A stretch of DNA of 64,000 nt from Desulfobulbus elongatus DSM 2908 (GTDB taxonomy: Bacteria > Desulfobacterota > Desulfobulbia > Desulfobulbales > Desulfobulbaceae): contig NZ_JHZB01000004.1 in assembly GCF_000621145.1 (NCBI RefSeq), positions 1-64,000 of the forward strand, in the 5' to 3' direction. This document shows, piece by piece, positions 17,070 to 24,351 of the stretch (positions within the stretch are counted from its first letter, which is position 1; every line of letters starts with the position of its first letter). The notes under the pieces are model-generated. The model saw nothing but the letters and a program-made list of their open reading frames with translations. It did not search any database and was not told the DNA's origin. A program made the position numbers and the translations under genes.

Positions 17070-17369
17070 AAAAATCGTTGGCTGCAAAACTGAGTTTTTT
17101 CCAGCCCCCCAGGCACACCCAGGGGAATACTAATAAACTAATAAACTAACAAAACTGCATAGCCGTGTGTTTACAGGTGGTTACGGGCCACCACCCCCGC
17201 TCGTAGCTCTGGCCCAGTTTTCAGCTTTGCAGTTTTGCGGCCCTGTGTGCCTGGGGGCATGAAAACTGGACCGGACTCCGCAAATCGGATGCATTTCGGA
17301 CAGGGACTCCGAGAAAATCGGGGTCAAGATGATGAACAAAAGTTTCGTGAAAAATTGAAGAGGTAAAAC
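17070..17369. other. Repeat-rich gene-free stretch, candidate origin or packaging region
   Basis: This 300-bp stretch has no gene. CCCCCAGGCACAC (17106-17118) is repeated as an inverted copy GTGTGCCTGGGGG (17245-17257). CAGTTTTGC occurs at 17051-17059 and 17230-17238, with the inverted form GCAAAACTG at 17084-17092. A run of CTAATAAA units (about 17129-17150) is AT-rich. GGTGG/CCACC (about 17177-17193) gives another hairpin. The repeats plus the AT-rich tract next to the replication gene suggest an origin; a packaging site before the capsid gene is an alternative. Confidence 0.45.
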
Positions 17370-19211
17370 ATGGATAATTTCCAGCGAAGAATACTTGAGG
17401 GACAGTTTTACCGGACAGCAGAGGTCCGGGGAACAATCGATGAAAAACGCCGCACGGTCGAGATCGCCTTCTCAAGCGAGGATCCATACCGGCGCTGGTA
17501 TGGGTGGGAGGTCCTTGGCCACCGATCCGGCGAGGTCAATATGGAGTTCATGGCGTCGGGCCGAGCTCCAGTCCTGCTCGACCACGATCACCGTCAGCAG
17601 ATTGCGGTTATTGAAAAAGCATGGATCGGCGCGGACAGCAAAGGCCGGGCCTTGATCAGATTTTCCAAGTCGGCCAAGGCCGAGGAAATTTACCAGGATG
17701 TTATCGACGGTATCCGAAAAAACATTTCGGTCGGGTACGAGGTCGAAAAGGCGGAACTGACCGGCGCGGATGACAACGGCGTCGAGGTTTTCCGCATGAA
17801 GTGGCGGCCATTCGAGGCCAGCCTAGTAAGCGTCCCCGCTGACACTACCGTCGGCGTGGGGCGGAATCACAGCAACAACTCTATGGAGCAAAAAATGAAT
17901 AACGAAAATATCACCACCAACAACCAGCAACAGGCCACCAGCAACCAGACCGGCGTTGAAGCCGAACGTTCCCGCGTGCGGTCTATCCTAGCCGTTGGTC
18001 AACAGCACGGTTTCGAGGCCGACGCGGCCAAGGCTATCGAGGACGGCACCAGCCTTGACGGCTTCCGGGCTCATGTCTTGGGCAAGATGGAACAGCCAAA
18101 ACCCGTAGAGAACTTTTCCCGGGAAGGGATAGCCCTTCGCCAACAGCGGCAGGCGGAGGAATTCAGCATCGCCCGCCTGATCGCCAGCCAGATCCCCGGA
18201 TCCCATATCGGCGCCGAGCGCGAAATTGAAGTCAGCCACAGGCTCGGCAAGGAGTTTGGCAAGGAGCGTCAATTTCGCGGCTTTGCCGTACCCATGGGGC
18301 AGCCCCAAGAGCGCGAATTGACCGTGGGCACAGCTACCGCCGGCGGCCATACCGTCGCCACCAACCTGCTCGCGGGATCGTTCGTAGATATTCTGCGGAA
18401 CCGTTCCATGGTTATGAACCTGGGCCCGACTATCCTAACCAACCTGATAGGGGACGTTGCAATCCCCCGACAGACCGGCAGTTCGGCGCCGTATTACATC
18501 GGGGAGGGTGACGACATCCCCGCTTCCGATGCGAGCTTTGATCAGATCCTGCTCACCCCCTATACCATCGGGGCGCGGACCTCTTACAGCCGGAAAGCCC
18601 TGCTCCAGGCCTCGATCGATATGGAGCAGTTTGTCCGGCAGGACCTTGGCAAGATTCTCGCCCTGGGTGTTGACCTGGCGGCCATCAACGGCACCGGCAC
18701 AAACAACCAGCCCCTTGGCATCCTGAACACTTCGGGTATCGGTGTGGTTGCAGGCGGCGAGAACGGCGCGGCTCCGTCCCATGGGGACATGGTGGGACTG
18801 TGGGCACAGATCGCCAACGACAACGCCGATGCGGGCAACATGGCTTTCCTGACCAACAGCAAGGTTTGCGCCAAGCTGATGACTGTTGATAAGGGCACCG
18901 ATACCGGCGAATTCGTCATTCAAAACCTACCGGGGCAGGATGGCTTTACCCTTGCGGCTGGTATGCGTTGCGGCATCAGTAATCAGGTGCCGAGCAACCT
19001 GACCAAAGGCACTGCCACAGACTGCTCCGCCATCATCTGCGGCAACTGGGCAGACCTGTTGATTGGCATGTGGGGTGGGCTCGACATCATCGTAGATCCG
19101 TACAGCGACTCCGCAAGCGGCAAGGTACATGTCACTGCGTTTCTGAGTTTCGACGTGGCGGTGCGGCATCCGGAATCATTCGCGGCCATGCTGGACGCTT
19201 TAACGGTATAG
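17370..19211 (+). CDS. HK97-type prohead protease fused to major capsid protein
   Basis: One 613-residue chain joins two phage head functions. Residues about 1-165 are a U35-type prohead protease with catalytic His in VLLDHDHRQQ and Ser in RKNISVGYEVE. A low-complexity Asn/Gln-rich linker (about 170-195) and a scaffold-like helical segment (about 195-300) follow. The HK97-fold major capsid protein (about 320-613) has TNLLAGSFVDILRNRS, the PYYIGEGDDIPASDASFDQI block and the INGTGTNNQPLGILN region. GAAGAGG precedes the ATG. An internal ATG at 17883 could in principle start a separate capsid chain but has no ribosome site. It is the only structural gene in the element: no portal, terminase or tail genes accompany it. 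Confidence 0.93.
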   Translation: MDNFQRRILEGQFYRTAEVRGTIDEKRRTVEIAFSSEDPYRRWYGWEVLGHRSGEVNMEFMASGRAPVLLDHDHRQQIAVIEKAWIGADSKGRALIRFSKSAKAEEIYQDVIDGIRKNISVGYEVEKAELTGADDNGVEVFRMKWRPFEASLVSVPADTTVGVGRNHSNNSMEQKMNNENITTNNQQQATSNQTGVEAERSRVRSILAVGQQHGFEADAAKAIEDGTSLDGFRAHVLGKMEQPKPVENFSREGIALRQQRQAEEFSIARLIASQIPGSHIGAEREIEVSHRLGKEFGKERQFRGFAVPMGQPQERELTVGTATAGGHTVATNLLAGSFVDILRNRSMVMNLGPTILTNLIGDVAIPRQTGSSAPYYIGEGDDIPASDASFDQILLTPYTIGARTSYSRKALLQASIDMEQFVRQDLGKILALGVDLAAINGTGTNNQPLGILNTSGIGVVAGGENGAAPSHGDMVGLWAQIANDNADAGNMAFLTNSKVCAKLMTVDKGTDTGEFVIQNLPGQDGFTLAAGMRCGISNQVPSNLTKGTATDCSAIICGNWADLLIGMWGGLDIIVDPYSDSASGKVHVTAFLSFDVAVRHPESFAAMLDALTV

Positions 19212-19386
19212 CGAGGGCGGACAACTTGAACGGGGCCGCCCTCGTTCCCCGGCGCCTTCGGCATTGGGGACACCTCATCCCTTCAAGGCTGGTGCCGACT
19301 ACCAGCGGGGCAAAGTCGGAAGCCCGCGAGGACATCCGGGGGATAACCATCCCCCGGATGGGGTTTCAACATCAGGAGATGAAGCA

Positions 19387-19617
19387 ATGAAGCCAAAGTA
19401 TTTTTGGGTGCAGGTCTACTCGGACACCGGTGAAGGCGAAGGGACATGGGTACAAGTGGTGCAGTGCTCCACCCGCTGCGAGCACTATCAGCGACTAACG
19501 GTGCCGGGCCGGGGTGTGACGCCCTGGTGCTGCTTCGGAGAGGACAAGGCACATTGGCAGCGGGTCCAAGGCGTCGTTCCAGTGGCCGATTGCCCAAAGG
19601 AGAGGCTGACAAGATGA
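19387..19617 (+). CDS. Small cysteine-rich protein
   Basis: The product is 76 residues, starting MKPKYFWVQVYSDTGEGEG. Cysteines at about 26, 30, 48, 49 and 69 (CSTRCEHY; WCCFGEDK; DCPKERL) suggest metal binding. AGGAGATGAAGCA precedes the ATG. Its stop overlaps the next start (ATGA at 19614-19617). It lies directly downstream of the capsid gene; I do not know its function. Confidence 0.65.
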   Translation: MKPKYFWVQVYSDTGEGEGTWVQVVQCSTRCEHYQRLTVPGRGVTPWCCFGEDKAHWQRVQGVVPVADCPKERLTR

Positions 19618-19856
19618 GCAAAGTTTTCGTGAAGATCTCGCAGGCGGGGGGGAACTACGGGGTGTTCCCCTGCCCGATTTGCCAGGGAAGAGTGGACCTT
19701 AAGTTCTCGAATGGTGCCGGTTGGTGCGGGAAGTGCGGAGCCACTTTTCATGACTATGGCTATACCCCACGCTTCCGAGCACCAGGCGACCCGTTGAAGG
19801 CAACCTATTGGCGATGGCTTGGAGTTGATCGGCGACACCTCGCGCCCTGTCGCTGA
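19614..19856 (+). CDS. Small zinc-ribbon protein
   Basis: The product is 80 residues. Paired CPICQ and CGKCG knuckles (residues about 20-24 and 38-42) form a zinc ribbon of the kind seen in transcription-factor-like or DNA-binding small phage proteins. It is coupled to the previous gene by a 4-bp overlap. It could regulate late transcription of element B; this is inference from the zinc ribbon and position only. The C-terminal 30 residues are basic and unstructured in appearance. Confidence 0.65.
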   Translation: MSKVFVKISQAGGNYGVFPCPICQGRVDLKFSNGAGWCGKCGATFHDYGYTPRFRAPGDPLKATYWRWLGVDRRHLAPCR

Positions 19857-19864
19857 TCGGTGAC

Positions 19865-20455
19865 ATGAAAATGGGTCCTTCCCAGACGGCCTCAGCTGCG
19901 GGTGTATCGCGCCTCGACCTGTCGCTGGTTACGAGTTTGAAATTATCCATTTCCGCGTCCGCTTTCGAAACGCCACCATTCGCATTCACCCTTGCCCATG
20001 ACTCAAAAATCGAACTCGGGCCGCCACAGCGCGAAATAGGGCCTATCGGTGTTCATGCCTCTGGCCAGCATTGCGAATCCAAGCCCCCCTACCCTTCAAG
20101 TCCATTGACAGCTGCGCCGGCAGCGCGTAACCTTCTGTCAAATTCAGTGGTCACCGCTGTAACGATGATTTCTATCTTGGTTGCCGCCATGCGTTGGAAT
20201 ATTGGGTGGTTTATTCTATTATTGCTCGCTGGGCCGACTGCCTGGCTACTCTGCGATCTGATTCAGCCGAGCACGACCACGATTGCTTTGATTTTCTTTG
20301 TCATCCCTTTTTTCGGGCTTTGCTGGTATGCCTTCATCGGAATACTGCGCCTCCTCTTCACCCCATGGGGAAAAATAGTGGGGGACGCGCTCAATGCAAT
20401 CATCGAAGAAGAGAAAGAGGAGGAAAAGTTTTCAGCGTCGTCAAAAAGAAGCTGA
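19865..20455 (+). CDS. Putative small membrane protein (start uncertain)
   Basis: The frame encodes up to 196 residues. Only residues from about 95 on look like a protein: three hydrophobic segments (SILVAAMRWNIGWFILLLLAG; TIALIFFVIPFFGLCWYAFI) and a charged tail (EEEKEEEKF). The first ~90 residues are Ser/Pro/Thr-rich and may be untranslated, in which case translation could begin at an internal ATG near 20167. No strong ribosome site is seen at either start. The overlap with no neighbour and the TM pattern argue that at least the C-terminal part is real; a holin-like role is conceivable but unsupported. Confidence 0.45.
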   Translation: MKMGPSQTASAAGVSRLDLSLVTSLKLSISASAFETPPFAFTLAHDSKIELGPPQREIGPIGVHASGQHCESKPPYPSSPLTAAPAARNLLSNSVVTAVTMISILVAAMRWNIGWFILLLLAGPTAWLLCDLIQPSTTTIALIFFVIPFFGLCWYAFIGILRLLFTPWGKIVGDALNAIIEEEKEEEKFSASSKRS

Positions 20456-20641
20456 AACTTTCGGACAAATGTCCGCAGCTGCGAACATTTCAGACATTTC
20501 AGCTATAGCTCTCCTCGAGCTCACCAAAGCCGCACCCTTTCTTGGCGGCGACGCGCCGCAAAGTGCAGAGCGCCAAATCTTCATTGACAATCCGTCCGAT
20601 CCAAGCGATTATACTTATGCCGCGTCAAAAAAAGGCGTGGC

Positions 20642-20707
20642 CGGGTTTAGCGACCCGACTTCTCGGCGGACGCACCGCCACCATTTTTCATGTTCGGCGG
20701 TTTTTTT
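20642..20707 (+). promoter_or_regulatory. Attenuator-like leader with mutually exclusive hairpins
   Basis: CCGCC (20675-20679) can pair with GGCGG at 20665-20669 or with GGCGG at 20696-20700, which is followed by seven T residues (20701-20707). The second pairing is a terminator; the first prevents it. An upstream hairpin CGGGT/ACCCG (20642-20657) holds the TTAGCG loop. Confidence 0.55.
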
Positions 20708-20893
20708 GCGTCCACAGCATGGCATTGCTCTTTTCATTTTCCCCCACAGATGGGAAAATTGTCTTTGGGCGGTGGTGTGTGGGAGGCCTCGTGCCTGCCG
20801 GTTCCGAGAGCCGGTTCGCTAACCCGCATACCGCCGCCCTTTTTGCGTTTAGCGACGTGGAAGGGCTCAAAATTCTTTCTCGGAGCTTTCGCC
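20708..20893 (+). promoter_or_regulatory. Downstream part of the P4-like leader with complementary segments
   Basis: GTTTAGCGAC at 20645-20654 recurs exactly at 20847-20856. GCTAACCCG (20818-20826) is complementary to the CGGGTTTAGC at 20642-20651 but for one base. ACCGCC (20830-20835) can pair with GGCGGT (20768-20773). ATTTTCCC/GGGAAAAT (20736-20743, 20752-20759) is another hairpin. The set of complementary leader segments recalls the seqA/B/C-CI RNA immunity of phage P4. Confidence 0.45.
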
Positions 20894-21253
20894 ATGAACA
20901 ATTCCACCCACCCCACCCGCACCCTCAGCGACCAAGAAATGCAATGGACCGAGGACGGCCTTGACCGCATCGAGGCCACCAACTGCTCGATCCAGGGCCT
21001 GACAAGCATGCTGATCACCCTGGCCGAGATGATGAACGACACGTCCATCGATCCACACTACCGCCGGGAACTCGGCTCAAAGGCGGTCATGACGGTTGCC
21101 TACGCCGTTGACCACCTGACGGAAAATATCACGCACCACCAAGAGGAACTCCAAAACATCCTCGACGGAACGGCCGAAGCGGCGCACAAGGCACGAATGG
21201 ATTGCCTGTCGGCACGCCTGGCGCAACGGAGGCGAAAAGTTGCTCCGACATAA
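20894..21253 (+). CDS. Small helical acidic protein downstream of the leader
   Basis: The product is 119 residues, beginning MNNSTHPTRTLSDQEMQWTED, with amphipathic helices to the end (IQGLTSMLITLAEMMNDTS; AVDHLTENITHHQEELQNIL). GGAG lies 11 nt before the ATG. Upstream frames continue open but run through the leader hairpins, so the ATG at 20894 is chosen. Similar small proteins follow this type of leader in P4-like elements, by my recollection; the function is unknown. The stop codon lies inside a perfect 27-bp palindrome. Confidence 0.65.
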   Translation: MNNSTHPTRTLSDQEMQWTEDGLDRIEATNCSIQGLTSMLITLAEMMNDTSIDPHYRRELGSKAVMTVAYAVDHLTENITHHQEELQNILDGTAEAAHKARMDCLSARLAQRRRKVAPT

Positions 21254-21265
21254 TGTCGGAGCAAC
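21239..21265. repeat. Perfect 13-bp inverted repeat at the gene end
   Basis: GTTGCTCCGACAT (21239-21251), centre A, ATGTCGGAGCAAC (21253-21265). It covers the stop codon of the 119-residue gene. Confidence 0.85.
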
Positions 21266-21318
21266 CGCGATCTATCATCTTACCGCCCCATCGGTCCCTG
21301 AGTCTGCACGCGCCGAGT

Positions 21319-21342
21319 CGGTCGGAGTACGTACTCCGACCG
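21319..21342. repeat. Perfect 24-bp palindrome
   Basis: CGGTCGGAGTAC (21319-21330) followed directly by its reverse complement (21331-21342), with no spacer. It shares GTCGGAG with the palindrome at 21239. Confidence 0.85.
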
Positions 21343-21346
21343 GGAA

Positions 21347-21379
21347 TCGTTCGGTGCGAAATAATTTCGCACCGAACGA
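21347..21379. repeat. Perfect 16-bp inverted repeat
   Basis: TCGTTCGGTGCGAAAT (21347-21362), centre A, ATTTCGCACCGAACGA (21364-21379). It is the third palindrome within 140 bp. No T-run follows it. Confidence 0.85.
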
Positions 21380-21434
21380 CTCGCTGAGATCGAACGGGAA
21401 ATTTTTACCTGAACCTTCCGGCCCCGGATAAAGC

Positions 21435-21629
21435 ATGAAGACAATCGTTTTTTGCGGCGCCAAGGCCATTGCTGAAGCTGTCGGCATCCATTGGCGGCTT
21501 TTGCCCCATTACGTCAAGGAACATGGCCTTCCGGCTTTCAAGATCGAAGAGAGGGGCAGGTGGCTTGCCTTGCCCGAGGATTTGCACGCCTGGGTGGAGA
21601 GGATGCGGGATGAGAGCTTGAAGCGGTGA
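21435..21629 (+). CDS. Excisionase-like small DNA-binding protein
   Basis: The product is 64 residues with a winged-helix/MerR-like HTH_17 pattern (MKTIVFCGAKAIAEAVGIHW, LPHYVKEHGLPAFKIEERGRW, LALPEDLHAWVERM). This is the layout of Xis-type proteins and helix-turn-helix regulators that read an att region. It is the last gene before the tRNA remnant and lies just downstream of three perfect palindromes that may be its binding sites. The ribosome site is weak (GGAT). The role in excision is inferred from fold and place. Confidence 0.7.
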   Translation: MKTIVFCGAKAIAEAVGIHWRLLPHYVKEHGLPAFKIEERGRWLALPEDLHAWVERMRDESLKR

Positions 21630-21669
21630 GACGTCAAGAAAACGTCATGAATGCGACATGTATTCCGCT

Positions 21670-21690
21670 GTGGGTAGAAATGTGGGTAGA
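21670..21690 (+). repeat. Paired GTGGGTAGA repeats, putative integrase arm-type sites
   Basis: GTGGGTAGA at 21670-21678 and 21682-21690, 12 bp apart, about 50 bp left of the tRNA remnant. The same spacing and related sequence occur at 12229-12247. Confidence 0.6.
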
Positions 21691-21738
21691 TCGGAAATTA
21701 TATGTTTTCAAATTAAGTAATATCAATTATTTATAATG

Positions 21739-21764
21739 GAGGTTCGAATCCCTGCTTCGCTGAA
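21739..21764 (+). other. tRNA 3'-end remnant, putative attR of element B
   Basis: GGTTCGAATCCCTGCTTCGCTG reads as the T-loop (TTCGAAT), the 3' side of the T-stem (CCCTG) and an acceptor 3' strand of a tRNA. The 5' side does not fold into a tRNA: the T-stem 5' partner mismatches and no anticodon arm precedes it. It is therefore a partial copy such as integration into a tRNA gene leaves behind. A terminator follows. The intact tRNA gene is not in the window. The amino acid is not determined. Confidence 0.65.
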
Positions 21765-21770
21765 CAAAAC

Positions 21771-21803
21771 AAGCCGTAACCATTTCAACTGGTTACGGCT
21801 TTT
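21771..21803 (+). terminator. Terminator after the tRNA remnant
   Basis: AAGCCGTAACC (21771-21781) and GGTTACGGCTT (21791-21801) form an 11-bp stem with a short T-run. It was probably the terminator of the tRNA gene now represented by its 3' end. Confidence 0.75.
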
Positions 21804-21846
21804 GCATTGCACGATGCGGCCACGGAGCAACCGCCCTTGTCATCGG

Positions 21847-22326
21847 TCATTTGGGCGCCTGTCGGGGGACCGCAGCCGGCTGCGCCGGCGTGACCACATT
21901 GGGCATTCCTGCAACCCCGAGGTAGAACACGGCCAGCTTGACCGGCTCGGCACCCCGGTTGCTGCCGTTGTGCAGGGTGTTCACCACCTCGATCACCGCC
22001 TCGTCCGGGCCGAAGGTCCGGGAGGTGCCGTCTTCCAGTTCCACGGATAGGGTGCCGGACACCACATAAGCATAGACCGGCACTGGATGCGCATGCCAGC
22101 CGGTGCTGGCCCCCGGCGCCAATTCCACGGTCATGGCGGTGACCTCGGCCTTGTCGGTTTGAGGATACGCGATCGGCTGGCCATTGCCGGTAACCGTGGT
22201 CTTGCACAGCACCTTTGCCGTCACGCCCGCTTGGTAGCCGTCGCTCCAGGCGGACCCGGCCAGCAGCCCTAGCGCCAGCCCGCCCACTGCAAGGACGCGC
22301 CACCGCGCCCACCTCCAACCCTTCAT
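21847..22326 (-). CDS. Exported cupin-domain protein
   Basis: The 159-residue protein has a signal peptide (RWARWRVLAVGGLALGLLAGSAWS) and a single small cupin barrel. The metal-binding motif region GASTGWHAHPVPVYAYVVSG gives two His in the first motif, and NTLHNGSNRG gives another in the second. Cupins bind metals or small ligands; the substrate is unknown. The start at 22326 has GGGAGAAA 7 nt upstream and is preferred over an ATG 15 bp earlier. It is the first backbone gene beyond the island, on the opposite strand to the island genes, so it reads toward the terminator at 21771. Confidence 0.88.
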   Translation of the reverse strand: MKGWRWARWRVLAVGGLALGLLAGSAWSDGYQAGVTAKVLCKTTVTGNGQPIAYPQTDKAEVTAMTVELAPGASTGWHAHPVPVYAYVVSGTLSVELEDGTSRTFGPDEAVIEVVNTLHNGSNRGAEPVKLAVFYLGVAGMPNVVTPAQPAAVPRQAPK

Positions 22327-22422
22327 CGTCTTTTCTCCCATTCTGGTGCGCGGGCCAAGCGCCCGCCGCGTGGTTTTCCCCTCAGGTCGAGGGGACTCCC
22401 CTTCTCTTCCCGGCGGGCGATT

Positions 22423-24351
22423 TCAGGCACTGCCCGCCGGTCCCTTGTACCTGATGGCGATCATGGTCACGTCGTCGGATTGCGGCGCATCGGCCGCATG
22501 GCGGGCGACCTCGGCGCGGATGGCGCGGATCATCCCGGCCAGTTCCTGCCGGGCAACCGCCTGCAAAGCCTCCAGCAGCCGTTTCTGGCCGTACAGTTCC
22601 TCGTTCCGGTTGCGGGCCTCGGTGATGCCGTCGGTATAGAGGAAGAGCGTGTCGCCCGGCCGCAGGACAATGCGTTCGGCGGTATAGGCCACATCCTCCA
22701 TAGGCCCGAGGACGAATCCCGCCTGGACCGGCAAGCTCCGCGCCCGGCCGGCGCTGATCAGCACCGGCGGATTGTGGCCGGCGTTGGCGAAGCGGACCTC
22801 GCCGCTTGCCGTGTCGAGGATGGCGCAGAACACCGTGGTGAACATGCAGCTGTCGTTGTCGGCGGCCAGAATCCGGTTGACGCCGGCCAAAATCTGGTCC
22901 GGCTCCCCCAGCCGCTGCCCCTCGGCCTTGAGCAGGGTCTTCGCCACCATCATGTACAGGGCGGCGGGCACGCCCTTGTCGGCCACGTCCGCCACCAGAA
23001 AGCAGAGGTTGGTGTCGTCGATGAAGAAAAAGTCGTAGAAATCGCCGCCCACCTCCTTGGCCGGGTCCATCAGGGCATGGATGTCGAACTCGGGCCGGTC
23101 GGGAAAGGCCGGGAACAGTCGGGGCAGCAGGCTGGCCTGGATGTCGGTGGCCATGTTCAGCTCGCTTTGGATGCGCTCCTTGGCGGCGGTGGTTTCGGTC
23201 AGGTCGCGGATGTAGTCCTTGAGCGCGCCGGTCATGGCCGCGAAGGCGAAGGTCAGCTTGCCCACCTCGTCGCCGCTGCGCACGGCCGGCAGCGCGGCGT
23301 CGAAATTGCCCGAGGCGATCTCTTCCGTCGCCTCGGCCAGCGCGCCGAGCGGGGCGGTCACCCTGCGGGCGATCCAGTGCACCGCGGCGGTCAGGAGCAC
23401 AATGCCGGCCAGGGCGATGCCGGCGACCACGAGGGTGAGGTTGCGCACGTCCGCATACAACTCCGCCTCGGGGAAGACAACCCCCAGGGTCCAGCCGGTG
23501 GAGGGCACCGGCGCGTAATACATCAAGGCGCGCATGCCGCGGAGATCGGTGTAGGCGGCGAGGCCGGACCCGCCGCGCACCATCTTCCGGCCGAGTTCGC
23601 GGAGTTCCGGTCTGTCGAGCGATTCGGTCAGGCTGAAGATGGTTTCGTTCATGATCAGGTCCCGGTTCGGATGGGTGAGAAAGGTGCCGTTGCGGGAAAG
23701 CAGGAAACTGTACCCGGTTTCCAGCACCCGGATGGATGCCATCAGCTTCGTCAACCATTCCAGGGAGACATCCGCCACCACCACGCCGCGCACGACTTTT
23801 TCGCGACCGTTGTCCAGAAAAACGGGGACCGAGCAACTGGTCATCAGTATCCCGTGGCCGCCACTGTCGAAGTACGGCTCGCTCCAGGCCTTTCTGCCCA
23901 ATTCCTTGGGGATCTGGTACCAATCCCGGTTGGGATACTGGGAACTGTCTACCGGGTCGAAGATCAGGCGGTCGCCTTGCCGGAAAAAATACGGAACAAT
24001 GGGCGTGGGGGGATTGAAGGCGGGATCGGGTTCGAAGGCCGCGCCCAACCCATGGATGTCGCCGTTGTCGGCAAGGGTGTCCTTCAGGAGGGCGGCAAGG
24101 CCCTGGTCGGTGTACTCGCCCATTTCCAGGGAACGGGCCATACCCTCGGTCACCTTGCCAATGGCATGAAGCGTGGTTTCCACCCGGTATATCGAGGCCA
24201 GCACCAGGTTGGCGGCATCGTTCCTCATCTCCTTTTTCAGGGCGACCCGGGAACGATAATAAAAAGAGCCGATGGTGACGGAAAAGATCAGGATGGTACA
24301 CACCGAAACGACCAGGGTAAAGGTCGAGGCAATGCTTTTAGTTGCGCGCAT
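22423..24351 (-). CDS. Membrane-bound PP2C/SpoIIE-type phosphatase with dCache and HAMP
   Basis: The 642-residue receptor has a transmembrane helix (about 8-30), a periplasmic double Cache-like ligand-binding region (about 40-310, with FDPVDSSQYPNRDWYQIPKE), a second transmembrane helix (about 315-335), a HAMP domain (RRVTAPLGALAEATEEIASG) and a coiled coil. The C-terminal SpoIIE domain (about 405-640) has metal-binding Asp in DPAKEVGGDFYDFF, VADVADKGVPAAL, FANAGHNPPVL and the SDDVTMIA end. It should dephosphorylate a partner-switch anti-sigma antagonist; none is in the window. GGAGGCG precedes the start, which overlaps the upstream binding-protein gene by 14 bp, so the pair is coupled. Confidence 0.93.
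   Translation of the reverse strand: MRATKSIASTFTLVVSVCTILIFSVTIGSFYYRSRVALKKEMRNDAANLVLASIYRVETTLHAIGKVTEGMARSLEMGEYTDQGLAALLKDTLADNGDIHGLGAAFEPDPAFNPPTPIVPYFFRQGDRLIFDPVDSSQYPNRDWYQIPKELGRKAWSEPYFDSGGHGILMTSCSVPVFLDNGREKVVRGVVVADVSLEWLTKLMASIRVLETGYSFLLSRNGTFLTHPNRDLIMNETIFSLTESLDRPELRELGRKMVRGGSGLAAYTDLRGMRALMYYAPVPSTGWTLGVVFPEAELYADVRNLTLVVAGIALAGIVLLTAAVHWIARRVTAPLGALAEATEEIASGNFDAALPAVRSGDEVGKLTFAFAAMTGALKDYIRDLTETTAAKERIQSELNMATDIQASLLPRLFPAFPDRPEFDIHALMDPAKEVGGDFYDFFFIDDTNLCFLVADVADKGVPAALYMMVAKTLLKAEGQRLGEPDQILAGVNRILAADNDSCMFTTVFCAILDTASGEVRFANAGHNPPVLISAGRARSLPVQAGFVLGPMEDVAYTAERIVLRPGDTLFLYTDGITEARNRNEELYGQKRLLEALQAVARQELAGMIRAIRAEVARHAADAPQSDDVTMIAIRYKGPAGSA

Noticed and set aside
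17883-19211. Separate start for the capsid protein at the internal ATG (17883)
   Set aside because: No ribosome site precedes it and the frame is continuous with the protease, so a fusion is the simpler reading.
20394-20822. Open frame of 142 codons over the leader of element B
   Set aside because: It runs through the hairpins and T-runs of the leader, so an RNA role is more likely than a protein.
21720-21764. Complete tRNA gene
   Set aside because: Only the T-loop and 3' side are present; no D-arm, anticodon arm or matching 5' acceptor strand precedes them.
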